Below, in pieces: positions 24,499-34,812 of a DNA stretch of 64,000 bases. Below the pieces are notes generated by a model. The model made no database searches, was not told the DNA's origin, and saw nothing but the letters and a program-made list of their open reading frames with translations. The position numbers and the translations under genes were made by a program. Source of the DNA: Cryobacterium sp. MLB-32 (GTDB taxonomy: Bacteria > Actinomycetota > Actinomycetes > Actinomycetales > Microbacteriaceae); the NCBI RefSeq assembly GCF_000738085.1, contig NZ_JPRS01000006.1:42842-106841 (forward strand), in the 5' to 3' direction. How positions within the stretch are numbered: position 1 is the stretch's first letter; each line of letters begins with the position of its first letter.

Positions 24499-25362
24499 AT
24501 GATCATCCTCGCAGCCACACCGATCGGAAACCTCGGGGATGCCTCCAAGCGCCTGGTCGAGGCGCTCAGCACCGCGACCGTCGTCGCCTCGGAAGACACC
24601 CGGGTCACGATTCACCTGCTGAAGGCCCTCGGCATCGAGAATCGCCCGCGGTTGATCAGCCTGCATGACCACAACGAGCGCGGCAAGGCGGCGGAACTCG
24701 TGGAGTTGGCCCGGGAAACCGACCTGCTCGTGCTCAGTGACGCCGGAATGCCGACGGTCTCAGACCCCGGCTTCCACCTCGTCGATGCGGCGGTCGCCGC
24801 CGGCGTGGTTGTCTCCGCGCTTCCGGGGCCGTCGGCCGTTCTGACGGCCCTCGCCGTGTCGGGGCTGCCGACCGATCGCTTCACCTTTGAGGGCTTCCTG
24901 CCCCGCAAACACGGTGAACGCGTCGGAACCCTGCGCGAGCTGGCGACGGAGCGTCGCACGATGGTGTTCTTCGAATCCCCCAACCGGCTGGCCGCGAGCC
25001 TCACCGACATGGCGGGCGCACTCGGCGCCGACCGGAGGGTGGTCGTGTGTCGGGAGCTCACCAAGTTCTATGAGGAAGTCAAACGAGGCTCCGCCGCCGA
25101 ACTTGCCGAGTGGGCCGCCGCGGGCGTGCGCGGTGAAATCTGCATTGTCGTGGCGGGCGCCGAACGTCAGGTGCTGAACCTCGAGGACGGTGTGCGCGCG
25201 GTGCTCGCGCTCGTGGCCGGAGGCATCCGTTTGAAAGAGGCCGCCGCCGATGTGTCGGCAGCGAGCGGCCTCGGCAAACGTGAGCTGTACGAGAGCGCCC
25301 TGCTGGCGAAGACCGGGAAGAAAGAGGCGAAACCCGACCGCTCGGCATTCCCGCTGGGATGA
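24499..25362 (+). CDS. rsmI: 16S rRNA (cytidine1402-2'-O)-methyltransferase
   Basis: RsmI (287 residues) methylates the ribose of C1402 in the decoding centre. Sequence marks are MIILAATPIGNLGDAS, the SAM-binding ASEDTR, LISLHDHNE, LVLSDAGMPTVSDPG and ALPGPSAVLTALAVSGLPTDRFTFEGFLPRK, all characteristic. The start is leaderless: GACAAT (24487-24492) with six bases before ATG 24499. It is divergent from pmt and lies ahead of metG, the order known in other actinobacteria. Confidence 0.96.
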   Translation: MIILAATPIGNLGDASKRLVEALSTATVVASEDTRVTIHLLKALGIENRPRLISLHDHNERGKAAELVELARETDLLVLSDAGMPTVSDPGFHLVDAAVAAGVVVSALPGPSAVLTALAVSGLPTDRFTFEGFLPRKHGERVGTLRELATERRTMVFFESPNRLAASLTDMAGALGADRRVVVCRELTKFYEEVKRGSAAELAEWAAAGVRGEICIVVAGAERQVLNLEDGVRAVLALVAGGIRLKEAAADVSAASGLGKRELYESALLAKTGKKEAKPDRSAFPLG

Positions 25363-25435
25363 TGACGTGGGCTCGTTGAGCCCCGCGTAGCGTCACACGG
25401 CGTGGGCTCCGGTCGTCTCCGCCTAAGATGAAGCC

Positions 25436-26998
25436 ATGTCCGACGGCTCTTCTTTCTACATCACCACGCCCATTTTCTATGTGAATGATGTCCCGCACAT
25501 CGGGCACGCATACACCGAGGTGGCGGCCGACGTGCTTGCCCGCTGGCACCGCCAGTCGGGTGACAACGCCTGGCTGCTCACCGGAACCGACGAGCACGGC
25601 CAGAAGATCCTGCGCACGGCCACGGCCAACGGCGTGACGCCGAAGGAGTGGGCCGACCGACTCGTCGAGACGGCGTGGAAGCCGCTGCTGGAGACGGTGA
25701 ACATCGCGAACGACGATTTCATTCGCACGACCGACGAGCGCCACGAGGTGAACGCCCAGAAGTTCCTGCAGCACCTGCAGACCGAGGGACACATCTACAC
25801 GGGCGAGTACGAGGGGTACTACTGCGTCGGCTGCGAGGAATACAAGCCCACCTCCGACCTCGTGGATGGCACCGGTGACGACGCCGGCGTTCTGGTCTGC
25901 GCGATCCACTCCAAGCCCGTCGAGCTGCTGCACGAGAAGAACTACTTCTTCAAGATGAGCGCCTTCGCCGACCAGCTGCTGGCCCTCTACGAGGCCAACC
26001 CCGACTTCGTGCAGCCGGAGTCCGCGCGCAACGAGGTCATCTCGTTCGTCAAGCGCGGCCTGAGCGACCTCTCCATCTCCCGCTCGAGCTTCGACTGGGG
26101 CATCAAGGTGCCGTGGGATGAATCTCACGTCGTCTATGTGTGGTTCGATGCGCTCCTGAACTACATCACCGCTGCCGGTTACGGGCAGAATGACGAGGAA
26201 TTCGCGAGCCGCTGGCCGGCCACGCACATCGTCGGCAAGGACATCCTCCGCTTCCACGCTGTTATCTGGCCCGCCATGCTGATGGCCGCGGGAATTGCCG
26301 TTCCCAAGCAGGTCTTCGGTCACGGCTGGCTGCTGGTGGGCGGCGAGAAGATGAGCAAGTCCAAACTCACCGGCATCGCACCGAGCGAGATCACCGACAC
26401 GTTCGGCTCGGACGCGTTCCGCTACTACTTCATGCGCGCGATCAGCTTCGGCCAGGACGGATCGTTCTCCTGGGAAGACCTGTCCGCGCGGTACCAGTCC
26501 GAACTCGCCAACGGTTTCGGTAACCTCGCGTCCCGGGTGATCGCCATGGTCGTGCGCTACTGCGACGGCGAGGTGCCTCTCGGCGGCGAGCCCACCGAGG
26601 CGGACCTCGGCATCCAGGCAACCGAGAAGCGCGTGACGGATGCCTCGGCGGCGTTCATTGATCGCCTGGCGATTCACGAGGCCGTCGCATCCGTCTGGGA
26701 ACTCGTCGACGAGCTCAACGGTTACATCACCCTGCAGGAGCCGTGGGCACTGGCCAAGGACCCGGCGACGCGGGAGCGTCTGGAGACCGTGCTGCACACG
26801 GCCGTGCGCGGCCTCGGCACGCTCACCGTGCTGCTCTCTCCGGTGATTCCGGTGGCCACTGGCACCCTCTGGACCGCCCTCGGCGGCACCGGCGCTCTCA
26901 CCGATCAGCGCATCGACAGGGCCTGGGGCTGGGCCGGCGGCACGCACGTGACTCCGCTCGAACCGCTGTTCCCGCGAATCGAGTCGACCGTTGGGTAG
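25436..26998 (+). CDS. metG: Methionyl-tRNA synthetase
   Basis: This is a class I aminoacyl-tRNA synthetase of 520 residues that charges tRNA-Met. The HIGH motif is HIGHAYTEVAADVLAR, the KMSKS loop is GEKMSKSKLTG, and the connecting domain has one C-x-x-C (CVGCEEY). No C-terminal tRNA-binding (EMAP-like) extension is present, as in other actinobacteria. The gene is leaderless: TAAGAT (25424-25429), six bases, ATG 25436. It overlaps tatD by eight bases. Confidence 0.97.
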   Translation: MSDGSSFYITTPIFYVNDVPHIGHAYTEVAADVLARWHRQSGDNAWLLTGTDEHGQKILRTATANGVTPKEWADRLVETAWKPLLETVNIANDDFIRTTDERHEVNAQKFLQHLQTEGHIYTGEYEGYYCVGCEEYKPTSDLVDGTGDDAGVLVCAIHSKPVELLHEKNYFFKMSAFADQLLALYEANPDFVQPESARNEVISFVKRGLSDLSISRSSFDWGIKVPWDESHVVYVWFDALLNYITAAGYGQNDEEFASRWPATHIVGKDILRFHAVIWPAMLMAAGIAVPKQVFGHGWLLVGGEKMSKSKLTGIAPSEITDTFGSDAFRYYFMRAISFGQDGSFSWEDLSARYQSELANGFGNLASRVIAMVVRYCDGEVPLGGEPTEADLGIQATEKRVTDASAAFIDRLAIHEAVASVWELVDELNGYITLQEPWALAKDPATRERLETVLHTAVRGLGTLTVLLSPVIPVATGTLWTALGGTGALTDQRIDRAWGWAGGTHVTPLEPLFPRIESTVG

Positions 26999-27938
26999 CG
27001 ACGGAGCCCCGATTCGCCAGCGGGACAAGGGGGCCGGGCGTGACCTGAGCTATCCGCCGCTGCCCGAAGCGCTGTCGGTTCCGATCTACGACAATCACAC
27101 GCACCTCGAAATCGCCGATGGCGAAAACCCCCTCAGCTACACCGAGCAGCTCGACCGCGCCTCGAGCGTCGGCGTGCGCGGGGTCATCCAGGTCGGTGGT
27201 GACCGGGAAACGTCGCGTTGGTCGGCCGACATGGCCCAGATCGAACCGAGAATGCTCGCGGCAGTGGCGATCCACCCCAACGAGGCCCCGGTCTACGCCG
27301 CAGGGGGCACCCTCGACGACGCGATTGCCGAGATCAGCGAGCTCGCCGCGCGACCCCGTGTGGTGGCCGTCGGGGAGACCGGTCTCGACTTCTTCCGCAC
27401 GGAGGAGCCCGGTCACGCCACGCAGTACCGCTCGTTCGAGGCGCACATCGAGATCGCCAAGCAGAACAACCTCGCCTTGCAGATCCACGATCGCAATGCC
27501 CACGCCGAGGTCATCGCCACGCTGCTGCGGGTCGGAGCCCCGGAGCGCACGGTGTTCCACTGCTTCTCCGGCGACGCGGAGATGGCCCGCGTCTGCGCAG
27601 AACACGGCTGGTACATGTCGTTCGCCGGCAACGTCACCTTCGGCAACGCCCATGATCTGCGCGCCGCCCTCGCGGTCGCGCCGCGCAGCCTGCTGCTCGT
27701 GGAGACGGATGCCCCCTTCCTCACGCCGATGCCCTACCGCGGTCGCCCCAACGCCCCCTACCTGTTGCCGAACACGCTGCGCGCGATGGCCGCACACCTT
27801 GAAACGGATGTCTCCCTCCTGTCTGCCCAAATCACGTCCAACACCGAGCTCGTTTACGGTCGCTGGGACGCCGAGCCGGTCACGGCCGCGCATGACGCCG
27901 ACCGCTCCGACACCCAGCCGGTCGGTGGTCTCGCATGA
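26991..27938 (+). CDS. tatD: TatD family metal-dependent hydrolase (putative 3'-5' DNase)
   Basis: This TIM-barrel amidohydrolase-like nuclease has 315 residues. Metal ligands are visible as DNHTHLE near residue 33, GETGLDFFR, IHDRNAHAE and HCFSGD, and D in ETDAPFLTP. TatD-type proteins degrade DNA and are linked to stress and repair. It overlaps metG by eight bases and rsmA by four (ATGA), so it is translationally coupled. The mycobacterial order places rpfB between tatD and ksgA; that gene is missing here. Confidence 0.93.
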   Translation: MGSDGAPIRQRDKGAGRDLSYPPLPEALSVPIYDNHTHLEIADGENPLSYTEQLDRASSVGVRGVIQVGGDRETSRWSADMAQIEPRMLAAVAIHPNEAPVYAAGGTLDDAIAEISELAARPRVVAVGETGLDFFRTEEPGHATQYRSFEAHIEIAKQNNLALQIHDRNAHAEVIATLLRVGAPERTVFHCFSGDAEMARVCAEHGWYMSFAGNVTFGNAHDLRAALAVAPRSLLLVETDAPFLTPMPYRGRPNAPYLLPNTLRAMAAHLETDVSLLSAQITSNTELVYGRWDAEPVTAAHDADRSDTQPVGGLA

Positions 27939-28831
27939 GCGCCGATTCGGGCCAGGATGCACCTCAGGACGCCGTTCCTGACAAGACTCCGCAGAAGCTC
28001 CTCGGCCCCGCCGAGATCCGCGACCTCGCCGAGATGCTCGGGGTGAACCCCACGAAGAAACTGGGCCAGAACTTCGTCATCGACGGCAACACCGTACGCC
28101 GGATCGTGCGCGTGGCGAGCGTCGCCGCCGGCGACGTCGTTGTCGAGGTCGGTCCGGGACTGGGCTCCCTCACGCTGGGCATTCTCGAGACCGGGGCAAG
28201 CGTCGTGGCCGTGGAGATCGACGACCGTCTGGCGGAGCAACTTCCTCTCACCGTAGAACTCATGCAGCCCGGCGCCCCGCTCACGGTCATCCGCGCCGAC
28301 GCGCTCAAGATCGACGCGCTTCCCGGCGACCCCACCCGACTCGTGGCCAACCTGCCCTACAACGTGTCCGTGCCGGTGCTGCTGTATCTGCTGGAGAACT
28401 TCGCGTCGATCCACGCCGGCGTGGTCATGGTGCAGGCGGAGGTGGGCGAGCGCCTCGCGGCGCCTCCCGGCAGCAAGGTCTACGGCAGCCCCAGCGTCAA
28501 GGCTGCATGGTACGGCGCCTTCCGCACCGCCGGCAAGGTGAGCCGCCAGGTATTCTGGCCGGTTCCGAACGTCGACTCGATCCTGGTTGCCTTCGAGCGA
28601 CGTGCGGAACCGCTCGAGAGCGAGGAGCTGCGCCTCGCGACCTTCGCGCTCGTCGACGCGGCGTTCCAGCAGCGTCGAAAAATGCTGCGGCAATCACTCT
28701 CCGTGGTGCTCGGGGATTCGGCCACGGCATCCGCTCTCATGCAGAGCGCCGGCATCGACCCGACAACCCGCGGAGAGCAGCTCACCGTGCACGACTTCCT
28801 CGCTGTCGCCCGAGCCTGGGTCGCACAATAG
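27935..28831 (+). CDS. rsmA: 16S rRNA adenine(1518/1519)-N6-dimethyltransferase
   Basis: RsmA/KsgA (298 residues) dimethylates A1518 and A1519 near the 3' end of 16S rRNA and checks 30S assembly. It has LGQNFVIDGNTVRRIV, the SAM-binding VVEVGPGLGSLT, VAVEIDD and catalytic NLPYNVSVP. The N-terminal 35 residues are a slightly longer lead than in E. coli. The start overlaps the tatD stop by four bases. Confidence 0.96.
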   Translation: MSADSGQDAPQDAVPDKTPQKLLGPAEIRDLAEMLGVNPTKKLGQNFVIDGNTVRRIVRVASVAAGDVVVEVGPGLGSLTLGILETGASVVAVEIDDRLAEQLPLTVELMQPGAPLTVIRADALKIDALPGDPTRLVANLPYNVSVPVLLYLLENFASIHAGVVMVQAEVGERLAAPPGSKVYGSPSVKAAWYGAFRTAGKVSRQVFWPVPNVDSILVAFERRAEPLESEELRLATFALVDAAFQQRRKMLRQSLSVVLGDSATASALMQSAGIDPTTRGEQLTVHDFLAVARAWVAQ

Positions 28832-28920
28832 GTGGTGGTCCGGCCATGGCGCACGACGGGAACGTGGCGCCCGCATGGGCCGCGTCCAATGATGTGCGCG
28901 GGCTGGGCTAGGTTAAGAGC

Positions 28921-29856
28921 ATGACGACGACGGCCGGCTCCCAGGTTGTGCACGCACGAGCGCCGGGCAAGATCAATGTCTTCCTCAAGGTGGGCGCCGT
29001 AATGGACGATGGTTATCACGACCTCGCCACGGCCTTCCAGGCGGTTTCGCTCAGCGAAGAGGTGCGCGCGTACCCGGCCAGCGATTTCTCGGTGGAGTTC
29101 AGCGGGTCCGTCGATACCTCGGGTCTCACCACCGGCGGCAGCAATCTGGCCATCAAAGCGGCCCGAGCCCTCGCCCGAAAGTCCGGCTATCGCGGGGGAG
29201 TGCACCTCGAGATCGAGAAGAACGTACCCATAGCGGGCGGCATGGGCGGCGGCTCTGCCGACGCCGCCGCGACGCTTCTGGCGTGCGACGCCCTCTGGGG
29301 CACGAATGCCACGAAGGAAGAACTGCTCGTCATCGGCGCGACACTCGGCGCAGACGTGCCGTTCGCGTTCACCGGCGGCACCGCTATCGGCACCGGGCGC
29401 GGTGACCAGCTCAGCCCGGCCCTGGCCAAGGGCAAGTTCCAATGGGTGCTGGCCCTCGCGGAATTCGGCATGTCGACCCCCGCCGTGTACGAGGAGCTCG
29501 ACCGCCACCGTGATCGTCATGCCCAGGACATCTTTCCAGCGGAGGTGCAGCCGACGGTTGACTCGAAGGTGCTGCTTGCCCTGCGTGCCGGTGACCCGCA
29601 CATGCTCGCCGACGTACTCCACAACGACCTGCAGGCCCCCGCGCTGCACCTCGCTCCTGGCCTCGGTTCGGTCATCCAGCTCGGTGAGCAGAACGGTGCC
29701 CTCGCCGGCATCATCTCGGGCTCCGGACCCACGGTCGCCTTCCTGGTAGCGGATGCCGACAGCGCGCTGGAGCTGCAGGTCGCCCTCTCGGCCTCCCGCC
29801 TCCGTGTCGTGCGCGTGACGGGCCCCGTGCATGGCGCCCGCCTCATCCACGACTAG
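28921..29856 (+). CDS. ispE: 4-diphosphocytidyl-2-C-methyl-D-erythritol kinase
   Basis: IspE phosphorylates CDP-ME in the non-mevalonate isoprenoid pathway. This 311-residue GHMP kinase shows [12 protein letters not shown], the ATP-binding [17 protein letters not shown] and the C-terminal [11 protein letters not shown]. The start is leaderless: TAGGTT (28909-28914), six bases, ATG 28921. Its neighbours match the conserved actinobacterial rsmA-ispE order. Confidence 0.96.
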   Translation: MTTTAGSQVVHARAPGKINVFLKVGAVMDDGYHDLATAFQAVSLSEEVRAYPASDFSVEFSGSVDTSGLTTGGSNLAIKAARALARKSGYRGGVHLEIEKNVPIAGGMGGGSADAAATLLACDALWGTNATKEELLVIGATLGADVPFAFTGGTAIGTGRGDQLSPALAKGKFQWVLALAEFGMSTPAVYEELDRHRDRHAQDIFPAEVQPTVDSKVLLALRAGDPHMLADVLHNDLQAPALHLAPGLGSVIQLGEQNGALAGIISGSGPTVAFLVADADSALELQVALSASRLRVVRVTGPVHGARLIHD

Positions 29857-29870
29857 CCCACCCGCCCCGA

Positions 29871-29964
29871 GGCATAACTCCTGCAATGTGCCGGCACGAC
29901 GTTCACCAGTCCCGTCATCACGCGGTGGACCGCGGCATCGGCCGCGATCTGCAGGAGTTATGCC
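29871..29964. repeat. 94-bp inverted-repeat element, copy 2
   Basis: The arms GGCATAACTCCTGCA (29871-29885) and its exact complement (29950-29964) give a perfect 15-bp inverted repeat. The core contains self-complementary GTGCCGGCAC and CGCGGC...GCCGCG. The total length is 94 bp, exactly as for copy 1 at 9502-9595. It lies between ispE and the ABC-F gene, 42 bases before the latter's ATG. Confidence 0.9.
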
Positions 29965-30006
29965 GACCGACGGGCCGTGGTGCGGCGTGCCGTAAACTTG
30001 GAGGCT

Positions 30007-31800
<1,794 letters not shown>

Positions 31801-31813
31801 ATTCGCAGGACCT

Positions 31814-31840
31814 GTGACCGCGTGTGACGCACGCGGCCAC
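31814..31840 (+). terminator. Terminator hairpin after the ABC-F gene
   Basis: GTGACCGCGTG (31814-31824) pairs with CACGCGGCCAC (31830-31840) at ten of eleven positions around a five-base loop, fourteen bases after the stop codon. No long U-run. It precedes the promoter of the metQNI operon. Confidence 0.65.
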
Positions 31841-31871
31841 GGGTCGCAGCTTCTCCGGTTAGGCTTATTGA

Positions 31872-31965
31872 GTGCCTCGCAGAGCTGCCGCACAGACCCC
31901 CCATCCCCCATACGTCCGGGGTTGCTCTGTGCCCGCAACCGCTGTGCCATGAGTCCTTGCGCCTA
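31872..31965 (+). promoter_or_regulatory. Structured leader of the metQNI operon, SAM-riboswitch-like
   Basis: TAGGCT (31860-31865) would start a transcript near 31872. It begins with a P1-like CGCA that pairs with TGCG further down. It then shows GAGCTGCC, a strong stem (GCACAGACCCC pairing with GGGGTTGCTCTGTGC), CCGCAACC, and TGTGCCATGAGTCC. The order GAG..GCC, hairpin, CNGCAACC, GGUGCC-like, then AAUCC-like resembles the SAM-I/SAM-IV fold. The regulated gene is a methionine transporter, which fits. A covariance-model search is needed; only sequence resemblance is claimed. Confidence 0.45.
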
Positions 31966-32017
31966 CCGGCGCGAACGGCGTTCTCGGGGATTTCACACAT
32001 CGAAAGTGACTGCCCTC

Positions 32018-32908
32018 GTGACGAACCACCGTTCCCTCAAGAAGACCATCCTGGCCGCGCTCGCGGTTGTTCCGCTCGTGGCGCTGATGGCCGGATGCGC
32101 CGGTGCCGCCGGCGGAGAGGACGTCGTGAAGATCGGCGTCGTCGACGCCAGCGAACCGTACTGGGACGTCTACAAGGACGCCGCAGCCGAGGCCGGAATC
32201 ACCGTTGAACTCGTGAACTTCGCGACCTACGAGCAGCCGAACCCCGCGCTGACCGCCGGTGAAGTCGACATCAACCAATTTCAGACCATTGTTTACCTCG
32301 CCAACTACAACGTGGCGAGCAAGGAAGACCTGACAACGATTGGCGCCACAGCGATCTACCCCCTCGGCCTGTACTCCACCGAGTATGACAACGTTGACCA
32401 AATAAAGAAGGGCGACACCGTCGCCGTCCCGAATGACAAGAGCAACATGGCCCGCGCGCTCGTGGTTCTGCAGTCGGCCGGTCTCATCGAGCTGACCGAC
32501 GGTGGCACGATTTCCTCGTCGCTGGATGACATCGACACCGCGGCATCCCGGGTAACCGTGACGGCGCTCGAGGCGTCACTGACCACGACGTCACTGCCTG
32601 ACGTCGCCGCGGCGATCGTCAACAACGAGTTCGTCGGAAAGGCCGGTCTCAGCTTCTCCGACGCCCTCGCCCAGGATGACCCTGCGGCCGCCCAGTCCGT
32701 GCCGTACGCCAATGTCTTCGCTGTTCGCGCCGAGGACAAAGACAATGCCACGTACACGAAGCTTGTGGAGATCTACCAGACCACCCAGGGCGTGCAGGAC
32801 GGCGTGCGTGAAGCCTCCGGCAATACCGCGGTCCTCCTGACGACTCCGGTCTCGGACCTCGAGGCGTCCCGCGCTGCGGTCGAGAAGCAGACGAAAGCTC
32901 AGCAGTAA
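32018..32908 (+). CDS. metQ: Methionine ABC transporter substrate-binding lipoprotein (NlpA/MetQ)
   Basis: The product has about 296 residues with a lipoprotein signal (KKTILAALAVVPLVALMAGC). The family's marks are VVKIGVVDASEPYWDVYKDAA, VNFATYEQPNPALTAGEVDINQFQ and GLYSTEYDNVDQIKKGDTVAVPNDKSN. It captures D/L-methionine outside the membrane for MetN-MetI. Two GTG starts are possible (32006 and 32018); both keep the lipobox near residue 24. GAAAG at 32002-32006 is the only SD-like sequence, which favours 32018. The order here is metQ-metN-metI, and metQ is separated from metN by a heptamer repeat array. Confidence 0.92.
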   Translation: MTNHRSLKKTILAALAVVPLVALMAGCAGAAGGEDVVKIGVVDASEPYWDVYKDAAAEAGITVELVNFATYEQPNPALTAGEVDINQFQTIVYLANYNVASKEDLTTIGATAIYPLGLYSTEYDNVDQIKKGDTVAVPNDKSNMARALVVLQSAGLIELTDGGTISSSLDDIDTAASRVTVTALEASLTTTSLPDVAAAIVNNEFVGKAGLSFSDALAQDDPAAAQSVPYANVFAVRAEDKDNATYTKLVEIYQTTQGVQDGVREASGNTAVLLTTPVSDLEASRAAVEKQTKAQQ

Positions 32909-32969
32909 ACACACGAGGCGAGTCGGCGGATCCGGCAGGGATGTCCTGCCGGATCAGTTCCTCGATGCC

Positions 32970-33011
32970 CCAAGCACCAAGCACCAAGCACCAAGCACCA
33001 AGCACCGAGCA
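32970..33011. repeat. Six tandem heptamers CCAAGCA
   Basis: Five exact CCAAGCA units and a sixth variant CCGAGCA lie in the metQ-metN gap, just before the metN ribosome binding site. Read on the other strand the unit is TGCTTGG, one base from the TGCTCGG unit of 6460-6487. Confidence 0.9.
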
Positions 33012-33040
33012 CGGAGCGCGTAGCAAGTGAGGATTTCAAC

Positions 33041-34069
33041 ATGGCCATCGTGAGTCTGCGGGGCGTCAGCAAGGTTTATCCGGCGCCGACAAAGGGTTCC
33101 GCGCCGGTTACGGCAATCGACGAGGTGAGCCTCGAGGTAGAGGCCGGGGACATCTACGGCATCATCGGTTATTCCGGTGCGGGCAAAAGCACACTGGTGC
33201 GCCTGGTGAATGCCCTCGAGCGGTCCACGACCGGGGAGATCTTCGTGAACGGCCACGACATCGCCCTGATGAAGGAGCGCGAACTTCGCCGGGTGCGGTT
33301 GGGGATCGGCATGATCTTTCAGCAGTTCAACCTGCTCGGGTCCCGAACCGTGGCCAGAAACGTGGCGTACCCCCTCGAAGTCGCCGGTAGCCCCAAGGCC
33401 GAGCGAACGGCTCGGGTTGCGGAACTTTTGGAATTCGTGGGGCTCTCGGATAAGGCCGGAGCGTATCCCGATCAGCTTTCCGGTGGCCAGAAGCAACGCG
33501 TCGGGATCGCGAGGGCCCTCGCGACCCAGCCGAACATTCTGCTGGCCGACGAGTCCACGAGCGCCCTGGACCCGGAGACCACCCACGAGGTGCTGGCCCT
33601 CCTCAAACGCGTGAATGTCGAATTCGGCGTGACGATCATTGTGATCACTCACGAGATGGACGTCATCCAGACCATTGCCACGAAGGTGGCCGTGATGGAC
33701 AAGGGCCGGGTCATCGAACGAGGCCCGGTTTTTGACGTGTTCTCGAACCCGCAGCATCCGGCATCCGCTCGATTCGTTTCCACTGTCGTGAAGGGCGTTC
33801 CGTCCCCGCGCGAAATGGCCGTGCTGCGGGAACGCCACACGGGCCGAATAGTGACACTGGCCTTTAGGGACGACGCAGTGGACCAGAGCGCCGTCTTCGG
33901 CGAACTCGCCCGCGCCGGAGTCGCTTTCGAGGTCGTCTACGGCGGGATCAATGAGATTCAAGGGAGGCCATTCGGCCATCTCACACTGGCGCTCGACGCC
34001 GCGGACGTCGCCATCGACGCGGTGCTGGATCACATTCGAACCCTGACGACCGTCACGGAGGTGCGCTGA
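33041..34069 (+). CDS. metN: Methionine ABC transporter ATP-binding protein
   Basis: The 342-residue ATPase has Walker A GYSGAGKST, signature LSGGQKQRVGIARALA and Walker B LLADESTSALD. The last 90 residues form the C2/NIL regulatory domain (TGRIVTLAFRDDAVDQSAVFGEL...) that binds methionine and slows transport in MetN proteins. ATG 33041 has GAGG upstream. It ends one base before metI. Confidence 0.95.
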   Translation: MAIVSLRGVSKVYPAPTKGSAPVTAIDEVSLEVEAGDIYGIIGYSGAGKSTLVRLVNALERSTTGEIFVNGHDIALMKERELRRVRLGIGMIFQQFNLLGSRTVARNVAYPLEVAGSPKAERTARVAELLEFVGLSDKAGAYPDQLSGGQKQRVGIARALATQPNILLADESTSALDPETTHEVLALLKRVNVEFGVTIIVITHEMDVIQTIATKVAVMDKGRVIERGPVFDVFSNPQHPASARFVSTVVKGVPSPREMAVLRERHTGRIVTLAFRDDAVDQSAVFGELARAGVAFEVVYGGINEIQGRPFGHLTLALDAADVAIDAVLDHIRTLTTVTEVR

Positions 34070-34070
34070 C

Positions 34071-34730
34071 ATGGACTCCCTGCTGAACCTCCTGCCGGAA
34101 CTCTGGCAGGCAACCTACGAGACTCTGTATATCGTGGGACTCACGCTGTTCTTCGGCGGCCTGGGCGGTCTCCTCATCGGCCTCGGGCTGTACCTCACGC
34201 GTTCCGGGAGCATCCTCGAGAATCGCGCGGTCTTCTTCGTTCTCAATCTCCTGGTCAACTTCATTCGTCCCATTCCCTTCATCATCTTCCTGGCGGCCGC
34301 CCAGCCGGTGGCGCGTGCTGTCACGGGAAGTGGCATCGGAAACAACGCGATTATCTTCACGATCGCCCTCGCAGCATCCTTCGCGATGGCCCGCATCGTC
34401 GAGCAGAACCTCCTCACGGTGACACCCGGAGTGATCGATGCCGCACGCAGCGTGGGGGCCGGACCGATTCGCATCATCTTCACGGTCCTGCTGCCCGAAG
34501 CCCTCGGACCACTGATTCTGGGCTTCACGTTCATCTTCGTGGCGCTCGTAGACATGTCGGCGGTTGCCGGGTATGTCGGCGGCGGCGGCCTGGGTAACTT
34601 CGCGCTGCTCTACGGTTACCGCCAGTTCAACCCCGTCGTCACCTGGGCGGCCGTGCTGCTCATCATTGTGCTGGTACAGCTTGTTCAGTTCCTCGGCAAC
34701 TGGCTCGCCCGAAAGGCCCTGCGGCGGTAG
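34071..34730 (+). CDS. metI: Methionine ABC transporter permease
   Basis: This integral membrane permease has 219 residues and five helices. Helix 1 is in ATYETLYIVGLTLFFGG, and the EAA loop is GAGPIRIIFTVLLPEALGPL. The family's VGGGGLGN occurs near the C-terminus. It pairs with MetN and MetQ. The ATG follows the metN TGA with one base between, so translation is coupled. Confidence 0.95.
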   Translation: MDSLLNLLPELWQATYETLYIVGLTLFFGGLGGLLIGLGLYLTRSGSILENRAVFFVLNLLVNFIRPIPFIIFLAAAQPVARAVTGSGIGNNAIIFTIALAASFAMARIVEQNLLTVTPGVIDAARSVGAGPIRIIFTVLLPEALGPLILGFTFIFVALVDMSAVAGYVGGGGLGNFALLYGYRQFNPVVTWAAVLLIIVLVQLVQFLGNWLARKALRR

Positions 34731-34812
34731 GTTTTCTGAGCACTATTCACCATTCTCGGCGCACCCTCGATTAGCATTAGCCACAGTATGTGAATCAAGG
34801 GAGAAACAGCCG

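Noticed and set aside
25079-27028. 649-codon minus-strand frame over rsmI and metG
   Set aside because: Same reason: complement of metG codons, no motif, no ribosome binding site.
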